From: Nonomuraea muscovyensis
Lineage (GTDB): Bacteria; Actinomycetota; Actinomycetes; Streptosporangiales; Streptosporangiaceae
Reading direction: 5' to 3'
DNA length: 64,000 nucleotides
Assembly: GCF_014207745.1 (NCBI RefSeq)
Contig: NZ_JACHJB010000002.1
Span: 3,100,001 to 3,164,000 of the forward strand
Under the pieces are notes generated by a model. The model was not told the origin of the DNA. It did no database searches and worked only from the letters and a program-made list of their open reading frames with translations. Positions 25,998 through 33,378 of the stretch are shown piece after piece; within the stretch, counting starts at the first letter, position 1; each line of letters opens with the position of its first letter. The position numbers and the translations under genes are program-made.

Positions 25998-27584
25998 TCA
26001 CGCGGGCGTCAGCGGCGAGGCCGTCTGCCAGGACCGGAGGAACTGCTGGCGCAGGAGGCGGACCTGCTTGGGCATGTTCCAGCCGAGCACGCCGGTGACC
26101 TCGCCCGCCTCGCGATAGACGGCGACGAAGCGGCGCTGTTCGGGGTCGCCTTCGGCGATGGTCACCTCCGCCGCCGGCGACGGCAGCCCATGGGCCTGGA
26201 TCTTGACGTCGTACTGGTCGGTCCAAAAGTAGGGAATCGGCATGTACGGCCGGTCGGTACCGAGGATGTTGGCCGCCACGATCTGGGCCTGTTCGGTGGC
26301 GTTGGTGCGGTTCTCCAGGCGCAGCCGTCGGCTCAGCCCTTCGTGCCACCAGGAGGCCACGTCCCCGACGGCGTAGACGCCCTCGGCGGCGCGGCAGCGC
26401 GAGTCGCACTCCACCCCGTCGCCCAGGGTGAGCCCGCTGTCCGCCAGCCAGCCGGTCGCGGGACGCGAGCCGATGGCCACCACGACGGCGTCGGCGGGCA
26501 GCAGTTCGCCGGTGGCCAGCCGTACCCCCGTGACACGCCCGGCCACGCCGGTCAGCCCTTCGACCGCGGTGCCGAGCCGCAGCCGGACCCCGTGCTCGGC
26601 GTGCATCCGGCCGATCATCGCGCCGACCACGTCACCGAGCTGGTCTCCCAGCGGGGCGCGCCCCATCCCGGCGAGCGTGACGTCCAGCCCCATGGTGCGG
26701 GCGGTGGCGGCGATCTCCGCTCCGAGCACGCCCTCCCCCACGACGACGAGCCGCATGCCCGCCACGGGCTCGGTGTTCGCGGCCGACTCGGTGTTCGCGG
26801 CCGGGTAGGTATTCGCGGTCGCCGGCGGGTGTGCGCACGCGGCCGGATGGCCGCTCACGCTCGCCGCCGAATGGGCGCTCGCCGCCAGCTCAGCGCACCC
26901 GGCCGGATGGACGCACGCCGCCAGGTCAGCGCTCGCGGCCGGATGGACGCACGCCGCCAGGTCAGCGCACCCGGCCGGATGGACGCGTAGGGACGCGGTC
27001 GGGCGGGGGTGCGGGCTCGTGGTCAGATGGGCGCGGAGAGCGAGTGCGTCGTCCAAAGTACGCAGCACGTGTACGCCGACCAGCCCGGCCACCCCGCCTT
27101 GGCCGCCTCGGCCGCCCTGGCCGCCCTGGCCGCCCTGGCCGTCACGACCGTCATGACCGCCATGGCCGCCATGACCGTCACGACCGCCACGACCGTCACG
27201 ACCGCCACGGCCGTCACGACCGCCATTGCCGGAGAGCTGTCGGGGAGTCAGGCCGGTGGCGATGACCAGGACGTCGCCGTGCAGTACCGGGCCGGAGGCG
27301 GTGGTGACCGCGCGCTCCGCCACGTTCAGCGCCACCGCAGGCTCCCCGCGCACGAACTCGGCCTCCAGGGCCTCCCACTGCGCCTGCGTACGGAGCTGGG
27401 CGCGCGACGGCTCCCAGGAGCCGGCCAGGACCTGCTTCGACAGCGGCGGCCGGTCGTAGGGGAGGCGGGGTTCGGCGTCCAGCAGGGTCAGCCGGCTCTG
27501 GTACCCGAGCCGCCGCAGCGCCTCCGCCGTACTCAGCCCGGCGGCCGAGGCACCGACGAGCAGGACACTCTCGGGCGAGCTCAC
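25998..27584 (-). CDS. FAD-dependent ferredoxin reductase with repeat-swollen linkers
   Basis: A 528-residue Rhodocoxin/putidaredoxin-reductase type flavoprotein, about 110 residues longer than the usual 400-420. FAD site VLLVGASAAGLSTAEALRRL at the start, LVIATGLTPRQL, NAD site MRLVVVGEGVLGAEIAATAR, second FAD motif GVYAVGDVASWW. The extra length is in two low-complexity inserts: a Gly/Asp/Arg/Gln tract (about 118-163, GGRDGRGGRDGRGG-like) and an Ala/His/Pro tract (about 195-272, repeats of VHPAGCADLAAC). Both lie where the FAD and NAD domains join, and both are tandem repeats in DNA. The core looks intact. First gene of the P450 operon; divergent from a TetR gene. Confidence 0.9.
   Translation of the reverse strand: MSSPESVLLVGASAAGLSTAEALRRLGYQSRLTLLDAEPRLPYDRPPLSKQVLAGSWEPSRAQLRTQAQWEALEAEFVRGEPAVALNVAERAVTTASGPVLHGDVLVIATGLTPRQLSGNGGRDGRGGRDGRGGRDGHGGHGGHDGRDGQGGQGGQGGRGGQGGVAGLVGVHVLRTLDDALALRAHLTTSPHPRPTASLRVHPAGCADLAACVHPAASADLAACVHPAGCAELAASAHSAASVSGHPAACAHPPATANTYPAANTESAANTEPVAGMRLVVVGEGVLGAEIAATARTMGLDVTLAGMGRAPLGDQLGDVVGAMIGRMHAEHGVRLRLGTAVEGLTGVAGRVTGVRLATGELLPADAVVVAIGSRPATGWLADSGLTLGDGVECDSRCRAAEGVYAVGDVASWWHEGLSRRLRLENRTNATEQAQIVAANILGTDRPYMPIPYFWTDQYDVKIQAHGLPSPAAEVTIAEGDPEQRRFVAVYREAGEVTGVLGWNMPKQVRLLRQQFLRSWQTASPLTPA
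26764..26990. repeat. 18- and 36-bp in-frame tandem repeats in reductase gene
   Basis: Near-perfect 36-bp units begin CGGCCGGATGGACGC at 26900, 26936 and 26972. Decayed copies extend left to about 26840, and an 18-bp unit (TCGGTGTTCGCGGCC) repeats at 26770-26815. All unit lengths are multiples of three, so the reading frame is kept. Confidence 0.85.
27097..27230. repeat. 9-bp in-frame tandem repeat in reductase gene
   Basis: About fifteen 9-bp units of the form GCCGCCCTG, GTCACGACC or GCCACGACC lie in tandem. On the coding strand they make the Gly-rich tract of the ferredoxin reductase. The units vary more at one end, as in ageing minisatellites. Confidence 0.85.
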
Positions 27585-27672
27585 GAGGCCTCACCCAACG
27601 GGAGAGCGACGGCTCGACCTGGGCATATCCGCATATGTGGTGATCCTCCCGGTCATCCAGCGACGACGTTAG

Positions 27673-27704
27673 CTTACATCTGCAAGATATCTGACATGTG
27701 TAAG
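27673..27704. promoter_or_regulatory. TetR operator of P450 cassette
   Basis: CTTACATCTG (27673-27682) and CATGTGTAAG (27695-27704) match as inverted arms in 8 of 10 positions, with CTTACA/TGTAAG perfect. The element is 14 bp before the TetR start and within the divergent promoter region of the P450 operon. Confidence 0.6.
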
Positions 27705-27718
27705 TCGAAGGTAAACTT

Positions 27719-28384
27719 GTGGACGTGGCAACGACGAAGCGCGGCAACACGCCATCGAGCGACCGGCGTGTGCGCCGCACGCGCACCGCCCTGGCCCGCG
27801 CGCTGATCGAGCTCGTCGAGGAGCGGGACCTGTCCCGGATCAGCGTTTCCGACGTCGCAGAACGCGCCGAGGTGAGCCGCACGGCCTTCTACGACCACTA
27901 CCGCAATGTCCACGAGCTGGCCGAGGACGCCTGTACCGCGATGATCGACAGCTTGATCCAGTCCCTGCCCGCACCGGATCTGGACGCGCCGGACCTCGCG
28001 CAGGAGGTGATCATGTCGCTCCAGGCCTTCTTCGCCAGCCTCGCCCAGCACGCCGGGCTCTACCGCAGCCTGCTGGGGCCGGAGGGAAGCGCCCCCGTCG
28101 CCGACCACATCCGCCGCCGCAGCACCGCCGCCATCCACCACCACGTCCGCCACGCCTTCGGCGGAGGCGACCTCACTAGGTATGTCGACTCGTCGCTCGA
28201 CGTGCCGCACGACGTTCCCGCCGCATTCACCGCCGGGGCCCTGCTGGGTGTGGCCAACGACTGGCTGCAACGCGGATGCCCCCGGCCCCCGGCCGAGATG
28301 GCCGCTCTGACCTGGCCCCTCTTCAGCGCGCTCTACCCGCTCTACGCCGATCCCTTCACCTCAGGGGCCGAGTCCTCCACCTGA
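27719..28384 (+). CDS. TetR-family regulator of P450 cassette
   Basis: A 221-residue protein. DNA-binding domain RRTRTALARALIELVEERDL and ISVSDVAERAEVSRTAFYDH in residues 15-60; the C-terminal domain (MSLQAFFASLAQHAGLYRSL) is of the type found in the TetR_C_33-like subgroup. GTG 27719 or GTG 27725 could start it. It is divergent from the reductase-P450-ferredoxin operon with one imperfect palindrome between, so it is probably the local repressor. The last codons (TSGAESST) already lie in the repeat that fills the downstream gap. Confidence 0.88.
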   Translation: MDVATTKRGNTPSSDRRVRRTRTALARALIELVEERDLSRISVSDVAERAEVSRTAFYDHYRNVHELAEDACTAMIDSLIQSLPAPDLDAPDLAQEVIMSLQAFFASLAQHAGLYRSLLGPEGSAPVADHIRRRSTAAIHHHVRHAFGGGDLTRYVDSSLDVPHDVPAAFTAGALLGVANDWLQRGCPRPPAEMAALTWPLFSALYPLYADPFTSGAESST

Positions 28385-28603
28385 GAGTTCGGGCCGCTCC
28401 TCAGGGTTCGAGCCCTCCACCCGAAGTGTCGAGCCCTCCACCTCCGGGGTCGGGGCCCCTCCTCGGGCGCGGGCCCAACACCTGAAGCGTCAAGCCCTCC
28501 ACTGAGGGGTGGAGCCCCTCTCCTCCTGGTCGGGCCCCTCAGGAACCTCCGCCTGAAGGTCGAACCCCTCCTCAGGGGTCGGTTCCTCCACTTGAGGCAG
28601 TGC
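28362..28603. repeat. degenerate ~20-bp tandem repeat array
   Basis: Ten or so decayed copies of a unit like GGTCGAGCCCTCCACCTGAG run from the 3' end of the TetR gene into the gap. Copies differ in length and sequence, and no spacer pattern is present, so it is not a CRISPR array. Some pairs form inverted CCTCAGG/CCTGAGG-type contacts. Confidence 0.75.
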
Positions 28604-28833
28604 TCGGAACGTACCCTTGTTGCGGCGACCGGGCCGCGGCACTTGATCACCCACCGGGAGGCCGCCCCGGACACCTTCGCCGTCACCTTCGAAGGCCGCC
28701 TCGCCCGACCACCCGACCGAACCACGTCAAGACCGGGACACACTGCTGACCGGGCACAGCCGCTTGGAACGATCCATATGCGAGCTTCGCAGGCGGATGC
28801 CAGCATCGTCGAGGACCTGGGAGGTGGAATGGC
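28604..28833. other. gap with possible gene remnant
   Basis: A plus-strand frame (28592-28837) reads GPRHLITHREAAPDTFAVTF and overlaps the VOC start, while a second frame at its end reads ERSICELRRRMPASSRTW. Neither alone looks like a full protein. It may be a decayed gene or just leader sequence; I cannot assign it. Confidence 0.3.
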
Positions 28834-29562
28834 GTGAGTGAGGGTGCGGTTCGGCCGAACGAAACCACTGTGCCACTGATGCCGTGCGCGTCAGTGGAGC
28901 AGACCTTGGCGTTCTATGAGTCACTGGGGTTCGAGGCCACTTACAAACAGAGCAGACCCTATGTCTACCTGGCGCTGCAGTGGAGCGGAATCCACCTGCA
29001 CTTCGGCCCGGCGCCCAAGGGGCTGGATCCGACCCGGGAGGAGTCCGGAGGCTGCCTGGTCATGGTCGACGCCGTCGCGCCGTACCACGCGGCGTTCGTC
29101 GCGGCGATGCGCCGGGTCCACGGGAAGGTGCTGAGTTCGGGCCTTCCGCGGATCACCCGCTACCGGCCCGGCGCTTCCCGGTTCACGCTGATCGATCCGT
29201 CCGGGAACTCGATCATATTCATCCAGCGCGACGAGCCGGCCGAGCTGGAGTACGGGGGCTCGAAGAAGCTGACGGGCCTGGCCAGGGCACTCGACAACGT
29301 CCGGATTCTGCGCGAGTTCAAGAACGACGATCTGCAGGCTTTCCGTGCGCTCAAGTCGGCGATGCGCAGGCACGGTGCGGACGCCCCGGTGGTCGAGCGG
29401 GGCCTTGCCCTGTGCCAGCTCATCGACCTCGCCATGGTCCTCGGCGAGCCCACCGATCCGTGGGCCGCCGATTTGCGCGGTCTGGAGCTCACCGCTGACG
29501 ACAGGCAGCGCATCGAATCGGAACTCGGGCATCTCGCCGGACTCCAGGAATGGCTTGCCTGA
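28834..29562 (+). CDS. VOC-superfamily protein with helical C-terminal extension
   Basis: A 242-residue protein. Residues 12-135 are a glyoxalase/bleomycin-resistance (VOC) domain: TVPLMPCASVEQTLAFYESL, IHLHFGPAPKGLD, and TLIDPSGNSIIFIQ. The remaining 100 residues are helical (ARALDNVRILREFKNDDLQA onward) and are not part of the standard fold. Such proteins bind antibiotics or catalyse metal-dependent chemistry. One metal His of the classic set is visible in IHLHF. GTG start follows GGGAGGTGGAATG. It lies between a repeat array and an IS-like remnant, so the neighbourhood is rearranged. Confidence 0.8.
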   Translation: MSEGAVRPNETTVPLMPCASVEQTLAFYESLGFEATYKQSRPYVYLALQWSGIHLHFGPAPKGLDPTREESGGCLVMVDAVAPYHAAFVAAMRRVHGKVLSSGLPRITRYRPGASRFTLIDPSGNSIIFIQRDEPAELEYGGSKKLTGLARALDNVRILREFKNDDLQAFRALKSAMRRHGADAPVVERGLALCQLIDLAMVLGEPTDPWAADLRGLELTADDRQRIESELGHLAGLQEWLA

Positions 29563-29984
29563 AGCGGGCAGTACCAGATCCGCACGCCGAGGAGATCCAC
29601 TGGGCGCTGCCGTAACCCGAGGGTGAAGTCTTGAAGCGCTCCCCGCGGATGAATCCGGGGGATTCCAGCCGTCCCAACCGTGCGGCCACGCGCATGGTCG
29701 CGACGCTGTCGCTTGGCGATTCACCTTCCGGCCCCGCTCCCACGGGTTTCCACGCCCCAGCCCGCACACCCGGTCCGGGCCGCACGAACTCCGCCCTCCC
29801 GGCGGTGAGCAGAAACTGCCTCGGCCTCCCCCGCAAGCTTGGATATCACTCACGTGTTCGACCACGACCCCCATACCGGCGCCGGGCGCGCTACCGCAGT
29901 CCATTCCCGTCAATGCACGCTCACCCACCGGTCACCCCCCGGCGGGCACTCCGCGCCGGGCTTACCCCCATGGCTCCGGCGCGA
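29563..29984. other. gap with IS-like sequence
   Basis: No protein is recognisable on either strand. The left part carries the hairpin described next; the rest (29700-29980) is GC-rich but unlike its neighbours in codon periodicity, and probably is non-coding IS or decayed sequence. Confidence 0.5.
29631..29670 (+). mobile_element. IS200/IS605-like terminal hairpin, no transposase
   Basis: TTGAAGCGCTCCCCGCGGAT is followed by GAATCCGGGGGATTCC. CCCC-CGG (with one bulged G) pairs with CCG-GGGG around ATGAAT. The pattern TTGA...CTCCCCGC...GGGGATTCC is the common end hairpin of IS200/IS605 elements in actinobacteria, recalled from general knowledge. No tnpA or tnpB reading frame is present within reach, so this is a remnant or a non-autonomous element. 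Confidence 0.45.
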
Positions 29985-30287
29985 AGGCTCCGGCCTCGCG
30001 CGCCACTGCGGGAGCAGTCCGTGGGTCAGGGCGTCCGCCACCGCCGCCGAGGCCACAGCTCGGGCCAGGCCGTGGCCTCGGCGGCGGAGTGCGGTGAGGA
30101 CGGACAGGTGAGCCGCTGGCCCCGGCCACAGGCGGTAGCCGGCGGTGGCGATGACCTGGTCGCCGTCACGGATGACGAACGCCTCGGATTGCACGTCGGC
30201 CAGCGCGCTCTCGTCGGCTCCGGCCGGTGGCGCTGTTTGGAGGAGTGCACGCAGGTCCGCGTGGTTCTTCGCTGGTCGTGTCCTTGA
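29985..30287 (-). pseudogene. GNAT acetyltransferase fragment
   Basis: The minus strand encodes the core of a GNAT domain: HADLRALL, then SEAFVIRDGDQVIATAGYR, then AAHLSVLTALRRRGHGLARA, which holds the acetyl-CoA loop, and ALTHGLLPQWRARPEPSRR. Upstream the frame is closed by a TGA at the SSB gene end, so the N-terminal half is missing. Downstream the sequence stops looking like protein after PSRR, before the last strand. Both ends are therefore lost. It lies beside the IS-like hairpin, which may have caused the damage. Confidence 0.65.
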
Positions 30288-30293
30288 TTCTGG

Positions 30294-31166
30294 TCAGGCG
30301 GCTGCGCGTTCCTCAGTGGGCCATTCGGCGTCCTCGGCCTCACTCTCGTTGTCGTCCGCGCCGAGGATGCGCACGGCGGCGCCGCTGCCGGAGGCGCCCC
30401 TTCTCGTCTTGGTGGTGCTCTGCCGGGTGCTGGACGCCTTGGGGGCTGGGGCCGCGGCCTCGCGCGAAGTCGTGGCCTCGTCCGGCGTTATGACCGCCTG
30501 TGAGGTTGTGGCCGCCTGCGGGGGCGTCGCCGTGTGCATAGGTGTGGCCTCGCACGGGGGTGCGGCCGCGTGCGGGGGCGTTGCCGTGTGCATAGGTGTG
30601 GCCTCGTGCAGAGGTGTGGACGCGTGCGGAGGTGCGGACGCGTGCGGGGGTGCGGACGCGTGCGGGGGTGCGGCCGAAGGGGAGAGCGGCGGGCGCTCGG
30701 ACAGCGGTTGGGGGGAGCCAGAGGGCCTGCCGCCCATGGCCCAGTCTTCGGTTTCGGCGTCGAGCCGGTCGCGCATCTCCCTGCTTACCGTCGCCCCGTT
30801 GCCGCCCCGGTCGGGCTTGGCGAAGACGCCGGTGCCCCAGCGCAGGTCGTGGCCGACCGCGCTGGCCTCCACCTCGGGCATGAAGCGCCGGTCGCCCTCA
30901 GCGCCGAACTCGCGGATGCGCAGCTTGCCCGACACCACCACGGGATGGCCCATCTTGATCGACTGGGCCACGTTGTCACCGAGCGCCCGCCAGCAGCGCA
31001 CCGCGAAACACACCTTCTCGCCGTCGGTCCACTGCCCTGTCTTCCTGTCGAAATAGCGGTGAGCCGTCAACACCCGCAGGGAGGTCACCCTCGCGCCGTC
31101 CTCGAACGTGTGTTGGCGGGGCTCTGCTGCGACGTTGCCGGTGAGCGTGATGTAGATGTCGTTCAT
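30294..31166 (-). CDS. ssb: single-stranded DNA-binding protein with repeat tail
   Basis: A 290-residue protein. Residues 1-110 are an OB fold: MNDIYITLTGNVAAEPRQHT, SLRVLTAHRYFDRKTGQW, VCFAVRCWRALGDNVAQSI, VVVSGKLRIREF. Then come 170 residues of low-complexity linker with PPHASA and ATPMHTATPP repeats, a Lys/Arg patch (TRQSTTKTRRGASG), and an acidic end EDAEWPTEERAAA. The canonical SSB tip (DDDIPF), which recruits repair proteins, is absent. This fits the second SSB paralogue of streptomycetes (SsbB, linked to sporulation) better than the housekeeping one. GGGAGG lies 7 nt before ATG 31166. It follows the GTPase genes on the same strand after a 589-bp gap. Confidence 0.9.
   Translation of the reverse strand: MNDIYITLTGNVAAEPRQHTFEDGARVTSLRVLTAHRYFDRKTGQWTDGEKVCFAVRCWRALGDNVAQSIKMGHPVVVSGKLRIREFGAEGDRRFMPEVEASAVGHDLRWGTGVFAKPDRGGNGATVSREMRDRLDAETEDWAMGGRPSGSPQPLSERPPLSPSAAPPHASAPPHASAPPHASTPLHEATPMHTATPPHAAAPPCEATPMHTATPPQAATTSQAVITPDEATTSREAAAPAPKASSTRQSTTKTRRGASGSGAAVRILGADDNESEAEDAEWPTEERAAA
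30528..30680. repeat. in-frame repeats in ssb linker
   Basis: A 66-bp-scale duplication (CCGTGTGCATAGGTGTGGCC at both 30530 and 30588) and three 18-bp units (GGTGCGGACGCGTGCGGG, 30628-30672) encode the His/Pro/Ala-rich linker of the SSB. Unit lengths keep the frame. Confidence 0.8.
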
Positions 31167-31755
31167 CCGTTGCCTCCCATGCGCGGCGGGCGGGATGCCC
31201 GCGACCTGGGACCACGGTGCCGTAGGGGGTGCGGGTGCGGGCGGGGCGAACGGCGTTCTGTGGACAGGAGGGGATGGGGGGCGCAGGGTTGTGGACAGGG
31301 CGGGCGGGTGGGCAGGCCAGCCACGGCTCAACCGGCGTGCTGTGACTGCTTGCGGTGGGACGGCGGCTGATGGCTGGGGTGCCGGTGATGGTGCAGCGGT
31401 GCTTGCGCTGGCGTGCGAGTGCCCCGCAACGGGGGTACCCGGGTACGGGTCCCGGACGCGGGTCCCGCACCCGGGTACGAATCCCAGGCGCGGATCCCAG
31501 GCGCGGATCCCAGGCGCGGATCCTGAACGCGGGGTGCCCGGGTGCCCAGGTGGTGTTGGGGGCTGGCCTGGTGGCGTGGATTGCGGTGGGGTGCCGGGAT
31601 CAGGATGCCGGCAGTGCCAGGGCCGGCGGTTGTGGCGGGGCGGGGAGTTGTGGCGGGGCTCTCGGTTGCGCTGTGAGCGTGGGAGGTGGGTCGCGGGCGT
31701 GGGGACGGGCGTATGACTCGCCGGACTCGCCGGGAGGACGGGGTCGGGTGCTGGG
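31167..31755. other. 589-bp gap upstream of ssb
   Basis: No credible gene on either strand. It contains the 13-bp repeat listed next, GGTACCCGGGTACGGG-type inverted sequence around 31434-31450, and two TTGTGGACAGG-like direct repeats at 31258 and 31292 close to the ssb start, which may be part of the ssb promoter. Confidence 0.5.
31481..31532. repeat. 13-bp tandem repeat, four units
   Basis: ATCCCAGGCGCGG occurs three times exactly (31481, 31494, 31507), then once as ATCCTGAACGCGG. It lies mid-gap between the small GTPase gene and ssb. 13 is not a multiple of three, unlike the repeats inside genes. Confidence 0.9.
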
Positions 31756-33378
31756 TCAGCCGGCCAGGGCTCTCATGGCTGTGTAGAAGGTGTGGTGACG
31801 CACCAGCTCGCGTTCCACCGGCTCCACCACCGTCGTCTCGGCGATGGCGGACACCCGGCGGCGCATCTCCCGCTCGAGGCGTTCGCGTTCCTTCGAGGCG
31901 CCCAGTTCGACGAAGTTGCGGGCGGCGATGCCCGACAACGCGCCCAGGCCCAGCACGGAGGCCATCATGAGCCCCACCCACGGCAGCGCCGCCGTGTCGC
32001 CGAGCAACTGGATGCCGAGCGGCGCCTGCCCTGCGGACAGCAGCCCCGTCACCAGCCACGCCGCGCCCAGCACGAACCCCGCCACCAGGGTGTACTGCCA
32101 CATCTTGAGCAGTCGCCACCACACCGGGACCCGGTCGAGCCGGGGAGCGACCTCGGAGAGGTCGTCGGTGAGCGCTTTGGGCAGTTTGGCCGCCTGGGAG
32201 CGGGCCGCGTGGTTGAGGGAGGAGCGCCAGACCGGGTGCATCTCGGACGACAGGCCGTCGGCGAGCGCCTGGACCGCGTTGACGACCTCGGCGGACTGGG
32301 CGCTCACGGTGCCCGAGGCGATGCCGCGGATCTCGTCGGCGACGTCCTGCAGGCGCAGCGCCTTGAGGGGGTTCGGGCGGAGTTTGGAGATCCAGCGCGG
32401 GTACGGCCAGCCGACCCAGCTCATGGACCGTTCGGCGTAGACGTTCTCCATCGCCTCGCCCACGGCGGGCACGCCGACGGCGTCGCACAGCGCGTCGGTG
32501 AGCCCCAGCCTGCGGGCGTCGTCGACCGTCGAAGGGGCGGACAGCGCCTCCCCCACGGGCATCGTCTGGGCGATGCGCTGCTCCAGCCGGTGGAGGTCGG
32601 CCTCCAGCTTCTGGATGGCGGCCCTGCGCCGCGAGACCGCCGCCGCGATCACGCTCTTGAGACTGTCGACGCCCCGCCCCGTGATCGCCGAGGTGGGCAC
32701 CACGCTCGGGTGTTCGACGCCTTCGCGCCGGAGCAGGTCGTTGAGGTCGATGACCAGCTCGGCGAGCTCCTCGGCGCTCAGCCGGTCGGCCTGGTTCAGG
32801 GCGAACACCGTCACCGCGTCGTGCCCCGCCAGCTCCGTGACGTAGCGGCGGTGGGTGGAGGCGTCGGCGTACTTCTGCGGGTCGAGCACCCACACCACCA
32901 GGTCGGCCACGCCGATGAGCCGGTCGGCCTCGCTGTCGGTGAGCGCCCGGATCGAGTCGTGGTCGGGCAGGTCGAGCAGGATCAACCCGTGGAGCTGGGA
33001 CTCGCCCTTGTCGAGCGCGCTGGACCGGGAGAAGCGGTGACGCCACTGGATCTGCAGCCAGTCGAGCAGCGGCGTCGCGCCCTCCAGCCCCCACACGCAG
33101 GCGTGGGTGCGGGCCGTGGTGGGCCGGCGCACGCCCGTGGGCGACAGCTCCAGCCCGGACAGGGCGTTGAACAGCGACGACTTGCCGCTGCCCGTGCCAC
33201 CCGCGAGGGCGACCACGGTGTGTTCGGACGACAGCTTGAGTCGCTCGCCGGCGCGGGTGAGGAGCGTGCTCGCCTCGGCGAGGAGCTTGGGTTCGAGCCG
33301 TCCCGGCCCCAGTTCCACGATCTTGGTGAGGGCGGTGAGCCGTGTCGCGAGGCTCGGCCTCGCCGCAACGGTGGTCAT
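31756..33378 (-). CDS. dynamin-like GTPase with membrane hairpin
   Basis: A 540-residue GTPase. G1 is GGTGSGKSS near 60-68, followed by GVRRPTTA (switch I Thr), G3 ILLDLPDHDS, and G4 as LNQAD instead of NKxD. Helical stalk-like sequence follows, then two hydrophobic segments (about 425-475: YTLVAGFVLGAAWLVTGLL, LPWVGLMMASVLGLGAL), and a charged C-terminal helix. This is the architecture of bacterial dynamin-like proteins; Streptomyces DynA/DynB are a neighbouring pair that stabilise sporulation septa. Its ATG overlaps the stop of the larger GTPase by 4 bp, so the two proteins are made together and may form a complex. Confidence 0.85.
   Translation of the reverse strand: MTTVAARPSLATRLTALTKIVELGPGRLEPKLLAEASTLLTRAGERLKLSSEHTVVALAGGTGSGKSSLFNALSGLELSPTGVRRPTTARTHACVWGLEGATPLLDWLQIQWRHRFSRSSALDKGESQLHGLILLDLPDHDSIRALTDSEADRLIGVADLVVWVLDPQKYADASTHRRYVTELAGHDAVTVFALNQADRLSAEELAELVIDLNDLLRREGVEHPSVVPTSAITGRGVDSLKSVIAAAVSRRRAAIQKLEADLHRLEQRIAQTMPVGEALSAPSTVDDARRLGLTDALCDAVGVPAVGEAMENVYAERSMSWVGWPYPRWISKLRPNPLKALRLQDVADEIRGIASGTVSAQSAEVVNAVQALADGLSSEMHPVWRSSLNHAARSQAAKLPKALTDDLSEVAPRLDRVPVWWRLLKMWQYTLVAGFVLGAAWLVTGLLSAGQAPLGIQLLGDTAALPWVGLMMASVLGLGALSGIAARNFVELGASKERERLEREMRRRVSAIAETTVVEPVERELVRHHTFYTAMRALAG

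Noticed and set aside
28362..28603. CRISPR array
   Set aside because: Units vary in length, have no unique spacers, and no cas gene is nearby; it is a decayed tandem repeat.
28592..28837. 81-codon ORF overlapping the VOC start
   Set aside because: No recognisable domain, no ribosome site, and a competing frame over the same DNA; listed only as a possible remnant.
29839..30111. 90-codon plus-strand ORF
   Set aside because: It lies opposite the recognisable GNAT fragment and has no domain of its own.
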